Shown here: positions 47,301-57,699 of the stretch, piece after piece
Layout of the letters: each line of letters opens with the position of its first letter
How positions within the stretch are numbered: the stretch's first letter is position 1
NCBI GenBank assembly: GCA_028386065.3
Contig: JAKUCV010000453.1
Span: 1 to 64,000, forward strand
DNA length: 64,000 nucleotides
Direction of reading: 5' to 3'
DNA from: Turnera subulata
Lineage: Eukaryota > Streptophyta > Magnoliopsida > Malpighiales > Passifloraceae
Made by a program: the position numbers and the translations under genes
Notes under the pieces: model-generated
Databases searched by the model: none
Seen by the model: the letters and a program-made list of their open reading frames with translations, nothing else
What the model was told of the DNA's origin: nothing

Positions 47301-48386
47301 TGCAAGGGGGGATTTCTCTACGGCCTCTACATACAAAGGCTTGGAGGAGGACGTCAACCCACCAAACAAGCTTTGGAAGAGAATTTGGACATGGAGAGGA
47401 CCCTCAAGGGTATGCTCTTTCCTTTGGCTTCTGGGTAATGATAGATAGTTGACCAACAAACTACGATCCATCAGACACATGACAACCTCCTCCCTATGCC
47501 CAAGGTGTGATGCCTATGAAGAAGACAGTTTGCATGTGGTCCGGGATTGTTACTTTGCCAAAGATATTTGGGTGGCGATGATGCAGGACAAAAGAGGGAT
47601 GAGGGACTTTTTTTAGGATGGGTTGGAATGCTGGTTGTTCAACAACCTCAACCCAAATACCACCAAGTTCGGGCGAGACAATTGGTGCACAATTTTGGCT
47701 GCAATGTGTTAGAAGCTTTAGGGGTGGAGAAACTAACTAGTTTTTGATGAAGAGGAAGCGGGCAATAACCAACCACTCAAAACTATCTTGCACTGTGTGG
47801 CTAAATTTCATCATGCTTGGGATATGTTGGATAAAGCACGGTTGAAGGTCCAACCAAGCCCGTGTAAAATTACCAAATGGAGCCCTCCTCCCCCCGGATG
47901 GGTCAAACTAAATGTGGATGGTGCTGTCAAAGGTTTGAATGGAGAGGCAACAACAACGGGTGTGCTACGGGATAACCAGGGGAGGTGGATTCGGGCTTTG
48001 GTTCCAAACTTGGCTGCTGCACTCCTATCAAGGCCGAACTATGGAGCATCTTGTTGGGCATTTTAGAAGCTAAGAGAAGCGGGATTGCTCATCTGATTGT
48101 GGAATCAGATTCAGCAGGTGTTGTAGAGCGGATTAACTCTACATTTAATAATGCAACTGCCAAGGACAGGCTCATCCGTGAGATTAGAAGCCTCATGCAA
48201 CAAGACTGGAACACAGTCATTTCCTTTGCACATAGGGAGGCAAATTTCAGTGCCGACCTGTTAGCTAATTTAGCATTTGATTTTCCTCTAGATTATACGG
48301 CTTTACATGAGCCACCTAATGTGTTGAGGAATATCCTCTTGAAGGACTCTGGGCATAGGAGGCCTCCACCTCTAGTATCGTTGTAA
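44340..48386 (+). pseudogene. LINE ORF2 (endonuclease, RT, RNase H), broken
   Basis: The endonuclease starts abruptly inside the domain (FRPVICVIVEPRIS, about 44355); its first catalytic block (WNCRG) is deleted. A stop and frameshift follow at about 44625, where the ORF at 44597-45184 continues (VLIGDFNAVL). The terminal catalytic SDH-type motif reads SNH. Stops occur at 45181, about 45931 and about 46234. RT motif A reads KVNLEKAYD, with Asn in place of the first catalytic Asp; GIRQGDPLSPYLF and FADDLVLF are intact. A zinc-binding zf-RVT segment lies near 47390-47560. The RNase H domain (WVKLNVDGAVKG, VESDSAGVV, HREANFSADLLANLA) spans about 47895-48290. The element cannot now make an active enzyme. 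Confidence 0.93.
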
Positions 48387-48546
48387 TTGTTTTTTGAAGT
48401 GCCGACCTGTTAGCTAATTTAGCATTTGATTTTCCTCTAGATTATACGGCTTTACATGAGCCACCTAATGTGTTGAGGAATATCCTCTTGAAGGACTCTG
48501 GGCATAGGAGGCCTCCACCTCTAGTATCGTTGTAATTGTTTTTTGA
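48249..48546 (+). repeat. perfect 149-bp tandem duplication at the LINE 3' end
   Basis: Two adjacent copies (48249-48397 and 48398-48546) begin AGTGCCGACCTGTTAGC and end TTGTAATTGTTTTTTGA. I found no mismatch. The unit covers the RNase H C-terminus plus 3' UTR; copy 2 is followed by the A-rich tail. Confidence 0.95.
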
Positions 48547-48740
48547 CAGTTGAATGCACTCCCATTTTCCAAAAAAAAATAAAAATAGTAACGATTCTCT
48601 TTTAGTTAATTAGATAGATAATAGTCAGTGAAGGATAGATTTGTCAATATAAATTTTTTGTGAGGCAAAACAGTCAAATCACTTCACTTTACACTTCCGT
48701 GTTTTAGCATATATAATAAATTCTGATAAAAAACGCCAAC

Positions 48741-48961
48741 TGTTATAAAACATGTGTTAATGAAAACCGTTGTACTATTATACCTACCAAACAGTATCTA
48801 TCTCCAACTATATATCATGTACAAACACAGAATGAAATAGAGTGAGTAATATGACGAGCTCTCCCTCTGCTACTCTTCATTTCTTCTTCTCCTTTTTCTA
48901 CATCTTCCTTATCTTCATTACAATCAGTAAAATACCAATGTTAAGCACTATATTTATAACA
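48741..48961 (+). repeat. 5' LTR of the copia-type element
   Basis: 221 bp, pairs with 57700-57920. The pyrimidine-rich U5 end (CTTCTTCTCCTTTTTC) is typical of small copia LTRs. Confidence 0.93.
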
Positions 48962-49560
48962 CGTTATCAACACGATAACTCTGCCCGATTTTTTGAAGAA
49001 ATCCAGTACAAAGAAACACTGAAAATCAAGCCGGAAGAACTCGGAAAAACCAACTTGAAAACAGGAGAAGTAGGTGCACCCCGGGTTACTATTCATCCAT
49101 AACCGTTTCCGGCCGCCTCTCGCCACACCGCCACCACCGGTGTCCTCCCCGTGTCGGCGCGACCTCGACGCTACCTTCCCCTTCGCCGCCGCCGCTGGAC
49201 GCGCCATCTATGGCTGATGACCCGATGGATGAGCCCGAAGACCCGTCGGGTCTGCCTTCCTCCTCACGTGCACCGGCAGCCGCCAGCTGCCGCGCCTCGC
49301 CCCTCGCGTCGCCTTGCCTCTAGCACCGTCTTCCCGTCGCGCCGTCACTGCAGTTCATGGCGAGGTGAGCCTCTGCAGGCGGGTCGGCCCGCGCAAGGAA
49401 GAAGCTGACCCGGTTTTGGCCGGGTCATGGACATGGGCACTTGGGCTGGCCTGGGCCCTTGCACGGGCCTGGGTTCGGTACTGTGCAAGGGCCTGGGCTG
49501 ACACTATTCACGGTCCAATTGTTTTACTGTTCATGGCCCAATTTTTACTATTCACGGCTC

Positions 49561-49761
49561 AAAAAAAAGAGAGAGAGAGAGAAGAGAAGAGAAGAGAAGA
49601 GAAGAAAGAAAGAAAAAGAAAATAAAGAGAAAAAAAAAAGAAAAAGAGAAAAAAAAGGAAGGAAAAGAAAGAGAAAAGAGGGAAGAGAAAAAGAGAGAAA
49701 AGAGAGAAAAAAAAAAGAGAAAAGAAAAGGAAAAGAAAAAAAGGAGAAAAAAGGGGGAGAA
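49561..49761 (+). repeat. 201-nt homopurine tract
   Basis: A/G only except one T at 49623, built of GA, GAAA and GAGA words. It lies between the GC-rich leader and the GGCCCA array of the copia element. Open frames across it are compositional. Confidence 0.95.
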
Positions 49762-49842
49762 TTTCCATTGCCGAAAGATTTATCGAGTAGGCGTTATTTT
49801 ATGCTTTTAATTTAATTTATGTTTTTAATTAAATTTCAATTG

Positions 49843-50270
49843 GGCTATAGAAAGGCCCATTGTATTTATTTTGTTTAATTTACGTTTGATTGGGCTCGTA
49901 TAAGGCCCATTGCATTTATTTTTCGGTCATTTATTTTAATTGGTCTAATCAATAAAAGGCCCCTGATTATTTATTTTAATTCAGTTTTTTTTATTTATGT
50001 TACTTGAATGGGCGGCCCTCAAAATTTCCGGAAAAAATTTGAATATGGGCATTAAATGTTGAAATGCATAATAGTCTCGAAGACTAAATGAAAGAGTCCA
50101 GCAGACTCAATAAAAGAAAAATGCAGCAAAGACCTGAAGACTTACTGCCAAAAGGCCCATTGCATTTAATTTTTAGTCATTTATTTTAATTGGGCTAATT
50201 TATGTAAGGCCCATTACTTTTAATTTTTCGGTTATTTAATTCTTCATTGGGCTAATTAACGAAAGGCCCA
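49843..50270 (+). repeat. array of TGGGC...GCCCA words
   Basis: At least five units, each with TTGGGCT (or TTGGTCT), 4-10 nt, then AAGGCCC, followed by A/T-rich spacer ending TTTATTTT or TTTAATTTTT. Each unit can form a short TGGGC/GCCCA hairpin. Two small hairpins, TAGTCT-CGA-AGACTA (50072-50086) and GAGTC-CAGCA-GACTC (50094-50108), lie within it. Confidence 0.8.
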
Positions 50271-50279
50271 TGTTTATTT

Positions 50280-53139
50280 TGTAACAGCCCGGGTAAATTT
50301 GGATTTTTACCGGGACTGTAGAAGTCGATTTACCGTGATTTACTGTTGAATTAACCTTGGGTAATTAATTCAAGGTAAATCGGGAGTCATTTTTCAAAAC
50401 CGAGGGTTTTCCCGCGCTCGGGAGTATCTTCCTAACTAACCAAGCCTCGGTTTTCAGTTCCGAGAGTTGGACGATGTTCAGGAGGATTAATCGGATTTTC
50501 CGAGCCCAAGTCATATTTTTGGACTCGGGACGGGAAATTACGGTTTTGCCCCCGCCCTTTTCCTTTTCTCCTTTTCTTTTTCTCTTTTTCTTTTCTCTTC
50601 TCTTTCTTTTTTCTCCTCTTCTCCTTGTCGCCTTCCTCCTCCCGCCCGTGACGCCGCTGCCTACCCCACCTTCCCTTTCTGCTCCACTCCCGTGAACCCC
50701 TGTCTGCCACCTCCCTTTTGTCTTCCTTCCCCTCTCTCTCCCTTATCTTCTCCTTCTCTTCACAGAACACACAACACACCGACACCACCATCATCATTTT
50801 CCTTTCCTCCACCGGCGCCACTAGCAACCAACTCCTCCTCCTCCTTCTCCACCTCCTTGTCCTCGTCGCCGTCGCGCCCAACCAGCAGCGCAACCGGCCG
50901 GACGAGACGACCCCAGCCATCATCTTTTCCTCCACCTGCACTGCCGCCACGATGCCACCAGCCGTGCCCATGACCGCCGCCGGGTACGTCACCTCCTTGC
51001 CGTTAACAACCACCCGAGCCGCCACCACCTGCAACACCACACCCCACCGGCCGCCTCCTTCCCTGCACCACCAAGTCGCGCCTCACACGCCACCAACACC
51101 GAGCAACCACACATCACCACCTTCCCTTCCTCCTTCCCCCTGCGTCGTAGCCACAACCGCCACCCTCCTCTCCTGCTGCTGCTGCCGTTCAGCTGCCGCC
51201 ACGCCATCGTCCCGTCGACGCACCGTGCCGCCTCGCCCGTTCGCTTGCCGCCCGCGTTGCACAGGTGAGTCGTGAGGTTGAAGATGAACAGTACCATGCA
51301 TGGGCTGCATGCACTGTTCACGTGGGCTAAGTAATTTTCATGCAATGGGCTTTGAAGTTATGGGTTATGATTTAAGTTGGGCTTGGGGTTTATGTTATGG
51401 ATTTATGGAATGGGTTTATGGCTTGGGTTTTGATGGGCTTGGGTATTAAATTGGGTTTATGATTTGGGTTTTGGTGGATTTGGGTTCATGGTTGGACTTT
51501 GGGCTTGCACTTGGGCCTAAGCCTAGGCCTTGGTTGGGCCTGGGCTTGGCACTGTGCATGGCCAGTCCAGCACTGTTCATGGGCCCAGCCCGTACAAAAA
51601 ATAATAACATAATAAAAATCTGGATATATATATATACTAAGGTATTTATTTGGAAAATAGTTTTGATATATATAAATTATGGAAATATTTTGATAATAGA
51701 ATATGGAGAATAATTAATTGGGAATATTTTGAATATGGAAATAATTTGGAAAAAAGGATTTAACTTGGTAAAAATAAATTTTGGGAAATATAATTATCCT
51801 CTAATGTTATATTTTGAAAGGTTATTAACTAAATTATTAATACTAGAATAATACCGGAAAAGTATTTTGACACCTAGAAATAAATGGTGAATGATGATGA
51901 TAATAGGGTATACACCGGGACGTATAACCGAGTAGAAATAGTATTACAGTACATTATATCATCTGCAATATTTGTGCATTTTATGTGAATATGAATTATC
52001 TGTTGTATAGGAACTGATAACGTATACGAGCACGTGGAACCAGAACCTATTGACGAGTTTCCCGTGGAATTTATCGGCTAAGGTGAGGTTAAGTAAATAT
52101 TTATTTACATTCTGTGATGTCAAGTTGTTGTTTGCTTACTGTGTCTAATGATGCTGGTATGATACTTTGTGGCTGTGTGTGGTTTGTTGTGTGATGAATT
52201 GAGATGATAATTGTTGCCGTTGATGTTGTGTAATTATTATTGTTGTTGATATTATTGATGATGTTGGGATTTGTGGATATAAGTGAGATTGTTGCTGTTG
52301 TTGACTGTAGAATTGTGTGAGTTGAGTACCGGAGGTACTATTATGTGATGGCAGTTTGGTATTGGATATTATCCAGACGAGCGGAGAGGCTGCGAGCCTG
52401 CTCGGGATAATGAGATAATGGTTGGATGATAGAAATGTAGTAACTAGTCGAGGGGAAAGAAAATAATAAAATGGAAACACTTAGACATCTAGTAAGTCAC
52501 AGTTAAATGTTGGAACAGCCAGATGGTAGTCTTAGATTATGGTGCTGGGGATGTGATAGGGGCCCTGATAATAAAATTGGAATAGCGTGTCTAGAATCAC
52601 CAGTGTGTATTTAAGGTTCGTGAGAACCTTGGTTAATTGTTGTGTTGTGACTTGGAATAGTTACGGTGTATGTATATGTATATTTGCTTATGGGTTTACC
52701 CGGTGGGCACTTCGGACTCACCCCTCACCTGCGGGCTTTCATCCCGTAGGCTGAGTTATTTGTGGTTCAGGTATATCGCATTCCAGACAGGCTGCGGCGT
52801 TAACCCTTGGACAGGACTCGGATCCATTAGTTGCATCATGGGTTGCATACAGAGTCATTGTGAGTCGTTAAGTCTTCCGCTGTGCTGTTTATTTTGCCGT
52901 TGGGCCATAGGCCATATTGTTGTTGCTTACAGTGTTATGTGAGTTAAAGTCTTCCGCTGTGCATATTATTATTGATGTTGGGCCAATGAGCCGGTTTTAT
53001 TATTATTGATGTTTGTTATTTTGGGCCGTTGGGGCCGAGTTATTGTTGTATACATTGTAAGCTGAGTCATGTTGGGTTGGGTCGTCACAGTTCCGGCACG
53101 TGTTTACTGTGTACGGTAAATACGGGTCGGGGCGTTTCA
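50280..53139 (+). mobile_element. solo LTR, copy 3, nested in the copia element
   Basis: 2860 bp, TGTAACAGCCC...GGGGCGTTTCA, with target duplication TATTT (50275-50279 and 53140-53144). It is a diverged relative of copies 1 and 2: the ends, the block TTCGGACTCACCCCTC...ATCCCGTAGG and the CGTGTTTACTGTGTACGGTAAA end are shared, but the middle differs. It contains a 72-nt pyrimidine tract (50555-50626), a GC-rich stretch to 51264, an exon-like block (52011-52082) and hairpins (52325-52404). No coding capacity. Confidence 0.9.
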
Positions 53140-53189
53140 TATTTCTTTCATTTCAGTCTTTAATTTTATTTAAATTATGTTATTCAAGA

Positions 53190-53775
53190 CCCTTATAATT
53201 TCCAGAAGAAATTTATTATGGGTATCAAATGCGGACAGAATTTACATGATAATAGTCTGGGAGACTAATTATAAGAGTCCAGCAGACTCAATAAAAGAAA
53301 ATACAACGAAGACTGGAAGTCTTACCGTTCAAAAGATCCTGAAGATCCTTCAAAGGAAAATTGAAAATAAATACTATTACCACCAGAAGATGGAACTTAT
53401 ATGACTACCAGAAGGTGGATATTATACTTGCTTACCCTGTAGGAGCAATTCATTTTATATTCAATTTATTTTATGTTCAGTTTAAATTATTACGCATTGC
53501 AATTTATTTTATTTACTTTTTAGTACTTTATAATTGTTTCTAGAATAATGCCTCAAGCATTAATCTCGAAGACAATACAAAATTGACATCCACAGGGGGA
53601 GAATTATACGTGTGGATGTCAATATAACATATTATGACATCTCGAAATGAGAAAAAGATTAACACGCTCCAGAAGAGCATAAATCCGAATATGTTCCTGA
53701 AGAACTCATGTTTTAAATATGATCTAGAAGATCGTATATTTACGCTCTGGAAGAGCATATACTCTTGAAGAGTAC
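53190..53775 (+). repeat. array of short hairpins with (C/T)NGAA loops
   Basis: Perfect or near-perfect stem-loops in succession: AATTTC-CAGAA-GAAATT (53197), TAGTCT-GGG-AGACTA (53253), GAGTC-CAGCA-GACTC (53275), AAGACT-GGA-AGTCTT (53309), GATC-CTGAA-GATC (53335), GCTC-CAGAA-GAGC (53666), GTTC-CTGAA-GAAC (53693), GATC-TAGAA-GATC (53721), GCTC-TGGAA-GAGC (53744), ACTC-TTGAA-GAGT (53761). Stems change between units but stay complementary. The array continues at 55000-55165 and 56033-56888. Confidence 0.9.
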
Positions 53776-54000
53776 AGACACCCCTAGTAATAAAATGAAT
53801 TATTATGGATCCCGATGAATTGACTCTGATCTATTCCCTGAAGTGAATAAAACAGTATAATTATTTGTGCCTGTGGGCGTAAATGAGATAATAAATGGAA
53901 AAAGCTCAAAGCAAACATGCATATTATTATTACATAAGGGATCATTACTTGAGAACATCCACATAAAGGAATTGTTCTCATACATAAAGCTGAATGAAAT

Positions 54001-54720
54001 TATTTAACGGTTGGGTACAACATTGACCCTGAAACTCTGAGCCTCACTATTAATGTTGACCCTAACACTGTCGTTCCAGGAGAACCACATACCACCCATG
54101 TTGTTTTTTCCAGGTATCTCAAACCAATTCGTTGGAGGAAAACGAAGTGGAATCACACCATGATTTTCCCCTGCTTGCCACAAAGTCTCAATAATCAGTA
54201 CCATGTTAGGCTTGTACTGATTCTTCAGATCCCTTAAGGTACGCACAAAGTCTTGAGACCTTCTTGCTATACCCCTGCAATTCCACGATAAAAGTCATAC
54301 CTTAGGCCATGTAGGTGGTAACCCAGTCACCCTTGGGACGCTCCGAGCCATCATGAAAACATGATAATAACTGCTTTGATTTAAAATTTGACATGAAGGC
54401 TCTAGCTGAAATTCCTGCATCCTAGCAGATATGAAAAATATTATAGAGTTAGCTGAGCCATAAAAATTTATCCTGAGATTGCCTTGGTCCTCCAGGAAGA
54501 AAGTTTCTTCCATTGGAGTCACAAAGAACCTAGACGAGTATAGCTCATCTACAAACACTAAACGAGGAATTCTCGCCAGATCATTCGGTAGTTCCTCTTG
54601 CTGCTCATTTACCATGTTATAGGCTAACCTATTTCTTCTTCCTATAGAGGCATCCTCAACAAAGAAAACAGTAGTTGGGGAAGGCATTTTTCTTGTCTTG
54701 TTGATTTTTCTGAGTTTTCT
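54001..54720 (-). pseudogene. antisense LINE 5' fragment (endonuclease start)
   Basis: Minus-strand frame with the N-terminal L1 endonuclease block (LSWNCRGIARRSQDF, then VRTLRDLKNQYKPN, MGGMWFSWNDSV), about 54290 down to 54004. Immediately upstream is a 130-codon ATG-started frame (54687-54295) with no domain I can name. Further upstream on that strand a TATA-like CTATAAG lies at about 54755. It stops abruptly at about 54001, so only the 5' part of the LINE is present, the reverse of the usual 5'-truncated pattern. Confidence 0.75.
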
Positions 54721-54999
54721 GCATCTTCCTGTCTCAACCGCCTCCCCTTCTTATAGTCTGAGCTTAGACAGCTAGGTGTCATTTTTCTCAAATGTGGACC
54801 CTTTTCTGTCTCCGAAAAAAATCCAGAAGATTTTTCGGTAATTAAAACTTTGCATTATTTGTCAGTAAACTCCAAAGTTTTTCAAGCTTCGAGGTTTTGC
54901 TTTTGAAAAAGTTTGCCACTACTTTAATTATTGTCCAATAATTCTGATCTTTTCCGACGTGGGTGGCAGAAATAAGCCTAATATTGGCACATATATCGC

Positions 55000-55165
55000 A
55001 GCCTGAAGCTAGCAATTTAAGTTATTAAACTTACCATATCCAGCTAGAAGCTGAAATGCTCTAGCCTGAAGCTAGCAATTTTTAAGTGTTTAAATACACA
55101 AGTTTATCCAACCTGAAGCTGACACATAAATAGCAGCCTGAAGCTGGCACCAACTTGAAGTTGGT
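55000..55165 (+). repeat. second cluster of (C/T)NGAA-loop hairpins
   Basis: AGC-CTGAA-GCT (55000), CAGC-TAGAA-GCTG (55041), CTAGC-CTGAA-GCTAG (55061), CAGC-CTGAA-GCTG (55134), ACCAAC-TTGAA-GTTGGT (55149). Same loop rule as 53190-53775, with different stems. Confidence 0.88.
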
Positions 55166-55924
55166 ACATGGACTTATTGTTTGGCATGACCGGTTGGGCC
55201 ATCCCGGGTCAATAATGATGCACAAAATTTATTTGGTCATTCATTGAAAAGCCAGAAGTTTTTACAATCAATGAATTTCCATGTGTTTGTTTGCTGCGAA
55301 ATTAATAATACGGCCTTTCTAAGATGAGATTGGCCTAGACCAGCAAGTTTGGGATTAATTCAGGGATATAAACGCGGACTAATAAATCTGTCGTGTTGAC
55401 TATCTAGGTAATTTTTACGATGCATCGACTAGATGGTCCATTGTGTGACGCAAGTTGGCATTGTGCGCACTTGTTTTAATGATTAAGCCACTTGCGGGTA
55501 CATATCCCTACTTATGTTACTAGACTATATGTCTAGATAATACTGGTATATTTCATCAATGGAGAATGTATATCATTGAAAATAAACCCAAAGAGATCTG
55601 GGTCATATTGACAATTGATTGCAGGACCATTGATGAAATGTTACTGTTTGATAAAATGGTATTTTGTATACAGCAACACTTGAGTGCATCAAGCCAATAT
55701 CATGATTAAAGATCTCCCCAATTAATTGATTAATGGTCACATACTTAGTATTTTCCATCTTCGGACCATCGGTTATTCAGTATATAATGCTCCACCATAG
55801 GATTGTGAAATGGTCCCTTAAAGAAGATTGAGAATCTACGTTGGGTATGTATCTCCATTAATTACAAAAATAATTGAAACCTATGACAGAAGATTGGAGA
55901 TTTATTTATAGTAAGATTTGCTTA
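55166..55924 (+). other. copia interior, decayed, no recognisable domain
   Basis: AT-rich sequence within the copia element. I cannot assign it to gag or integrase; any such frame has been lost. Confidence 0.4.
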
Positions 55925-57480
55925 TTAATTGATGTTTTACCCAACATCAGGGGGGGAGAATAAGCAGCTGGATCAAGAAATTATTGAAATGATTTATCAA
56001 TATCTAGTTTTTGATCCTCGAATAAATTAGTATGAACCTGAAGTTCAAAAGATGATTCATTTGCAAAAGATTAGTAAGTCATTTGCCAGACATTTTTATT
56101 TGAGAAGTGTGACCATATACCAGCTGCAAATTCTCCTATTTAGATTGATAAACAATATAAGTACGCAAATGAATCTATAGATTATACTCGGTTCCAAAAG
56201 AAAAGAAATTCTCGATAGAGAAAAAGGAGCAAAGTGATAAGATGGCCCCAGTATGGAAATAAGGCCTCCAGTAGAGGTTTGAATTAAAAGTCCTCATGAA
56301 GAGGAAAATCCTCCAGAAGAGGTTTTCTGACACAAATTGATAAAGTTCCAGAAGCAACTCAGGAACCTGAAATAAATGAGCATGATGAGATCTCAATCAC
56401 AGTGTCAGAAATAAGATGGAACCGACATGTAATAACCGTCGACAAAATATGTATTTTATAGCACTAAATATTATGAAAGAAAATGAGGATCATGAACCTA
56501 CATCTATTGATGAATGTAGGCGCAGAATGATTGGCCAAAATAGAGAGATATAATTAAGGTTGTGTTAGACTCGCATGTGAAGCGAGGAATTTTTCGGACC
56601 TATAGTCCGTACAATAATGATATAAAACTGGTCGATAATAAATGGGTGTTTGTGCGAAAAAAGGGAAAAAGCACGGCTTTCGCACAAGATTTTGCCCGAC
56701 GACCTGGTATTTAATTATGAGGAGATATACTCCCCTGTGGTGGATGCAATTATTTTTAATATGTCTTGCATAATATGAAAAGAATTAGAAATGCATCAAA
56801 TGGATGCTATAACAGCCTGTTTCTATGGATCCACAAATTATGACATATGTATAAGAATCCCTGAAGGATTCAAGTTGCCAGAAGCAACTAATTCCCGGGA
56901 ATATACAAAATTAAGTTGATATTTATATGGTTTGTACGATTCTTGCATATATGCTCTATGTGTTAGTTTCATATGTGAATTAACTATTATTGTTGTTAAT
57001 GATTTAGATACTATTATCTAAATATTATTGGAACTCCTGAAGAAGTCTCCAAATGACGTGCTATATTTTAAGAAAGATTTTTTTTGAGATGAAAAATCTC
57101 ATTGGTCCTGGAGCACCATGTCAAAGTGTAATTTATCATGTTGGTAATATGAAACCTGTAGTTTTTGCCATAAGCCTATTGGCAAGATATGGCTTTGCTC
57201 TTATCTTCGGGGTAGTATTATGTTAACCCTGTAAACCCGAAGGGAATATAGTTGGTCTTTGCAGATGTAGATCCTTTATTTGATCCACATAAAGCGCAAG
57301 CAGATAACTGAGGTATCATGGCAAGCACAGACAGACATCTGGTACAAGTTTTCACGTGAAATTGCTATATCATCAGGACCACAAAAGCAAGATGGTAAGG
57401 AAGGTGCTCGAACAACAAATTATGAAGATAAAGTTGCCTACATTGTCCAATTAAAGTAGTGATGTATCAAAAGTGATCGG
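55925..57480 (+). pseudogene. decayed copia pol (post-integrase, RT, RNase H)
   Basis: Fragments in several frames, with many stops and indels. In order: a post-integrase HLQKISKSF-like segment (about 56060); the linker EIRWNRH (about 56410); DEC-RRMIGQN-like text (56505); the RT N-terminal block with KWVFVRKKGKS (about 56640), YEEIYSPVVDAI (about 56720), MDAITACFYGS and RIPEGFKLPEA (about 56800-56888); and an RNase H remnant ADVDPLFDPHKA (about 57265). The YVDD catalytic block is not intact. Typical copia order but no usable frame. Three further (C/T)NGAA-type hairpins sit in it. Confidence 0.8.
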
Positions 57481-57699
57481 ACAAAGCACACGTTACCAGA
57501 AGTTAACAAGGATGGTTGACATGCAACGAAAACATGACATCCGGGGAGGCCTAAATGAGGGGGAGTAGAATACGCATTGCACTCTTTTTCCCTTCACCAA
57601 GTTTTTATCCCACTGGGTTTTTCTTGGTAATGTTTTTAATGAGGCAATTATCCCACAAAAGCATATTCTATCCAAAGTACAACAGTATTCAAGGGGGAG

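Larger units (their letters stand above)
42693..48582 (+). mobile_element. L1-type LINE with RNase H, nearly full length
   Basis: 5.9-kb element bounded by a perfect 16-bp target duplication AAATAGTAACGATTCT (42677-42692 and 48583-48598) and ending in an A-rich tail. Content: ORF1 (DUF4283, CCHC knuckle), then ORF2 with endonuclease, RT, zinc-binding zf-RVT region and a C-terminal plant-type RNase H. It is dead: frameshifts, stops and a deletion at the ORF1/ORF2 junction. The last 149 bp before the tail is duplicated. The plus orientation matches the flanking CBS gene. Confidence 0.95.

Noticed and set aside
49441..49815. 124-codon lysine/glutamate-rich frame
   Set aside because: Simple translation of the homopurine tract.
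50432..51345. Frames up to 202 codons in both directions
   Set aside because: Inside solo LTR 3; low-complexity S/P/T or R/E/G text without motifs.
53190..56888. Regularly recurring short repeats considered as CRISPR-like
   Set aside because: Plant nuclear DNA, no constant repeat sequence or spacers; the units are individual hairpins in a retroelement.
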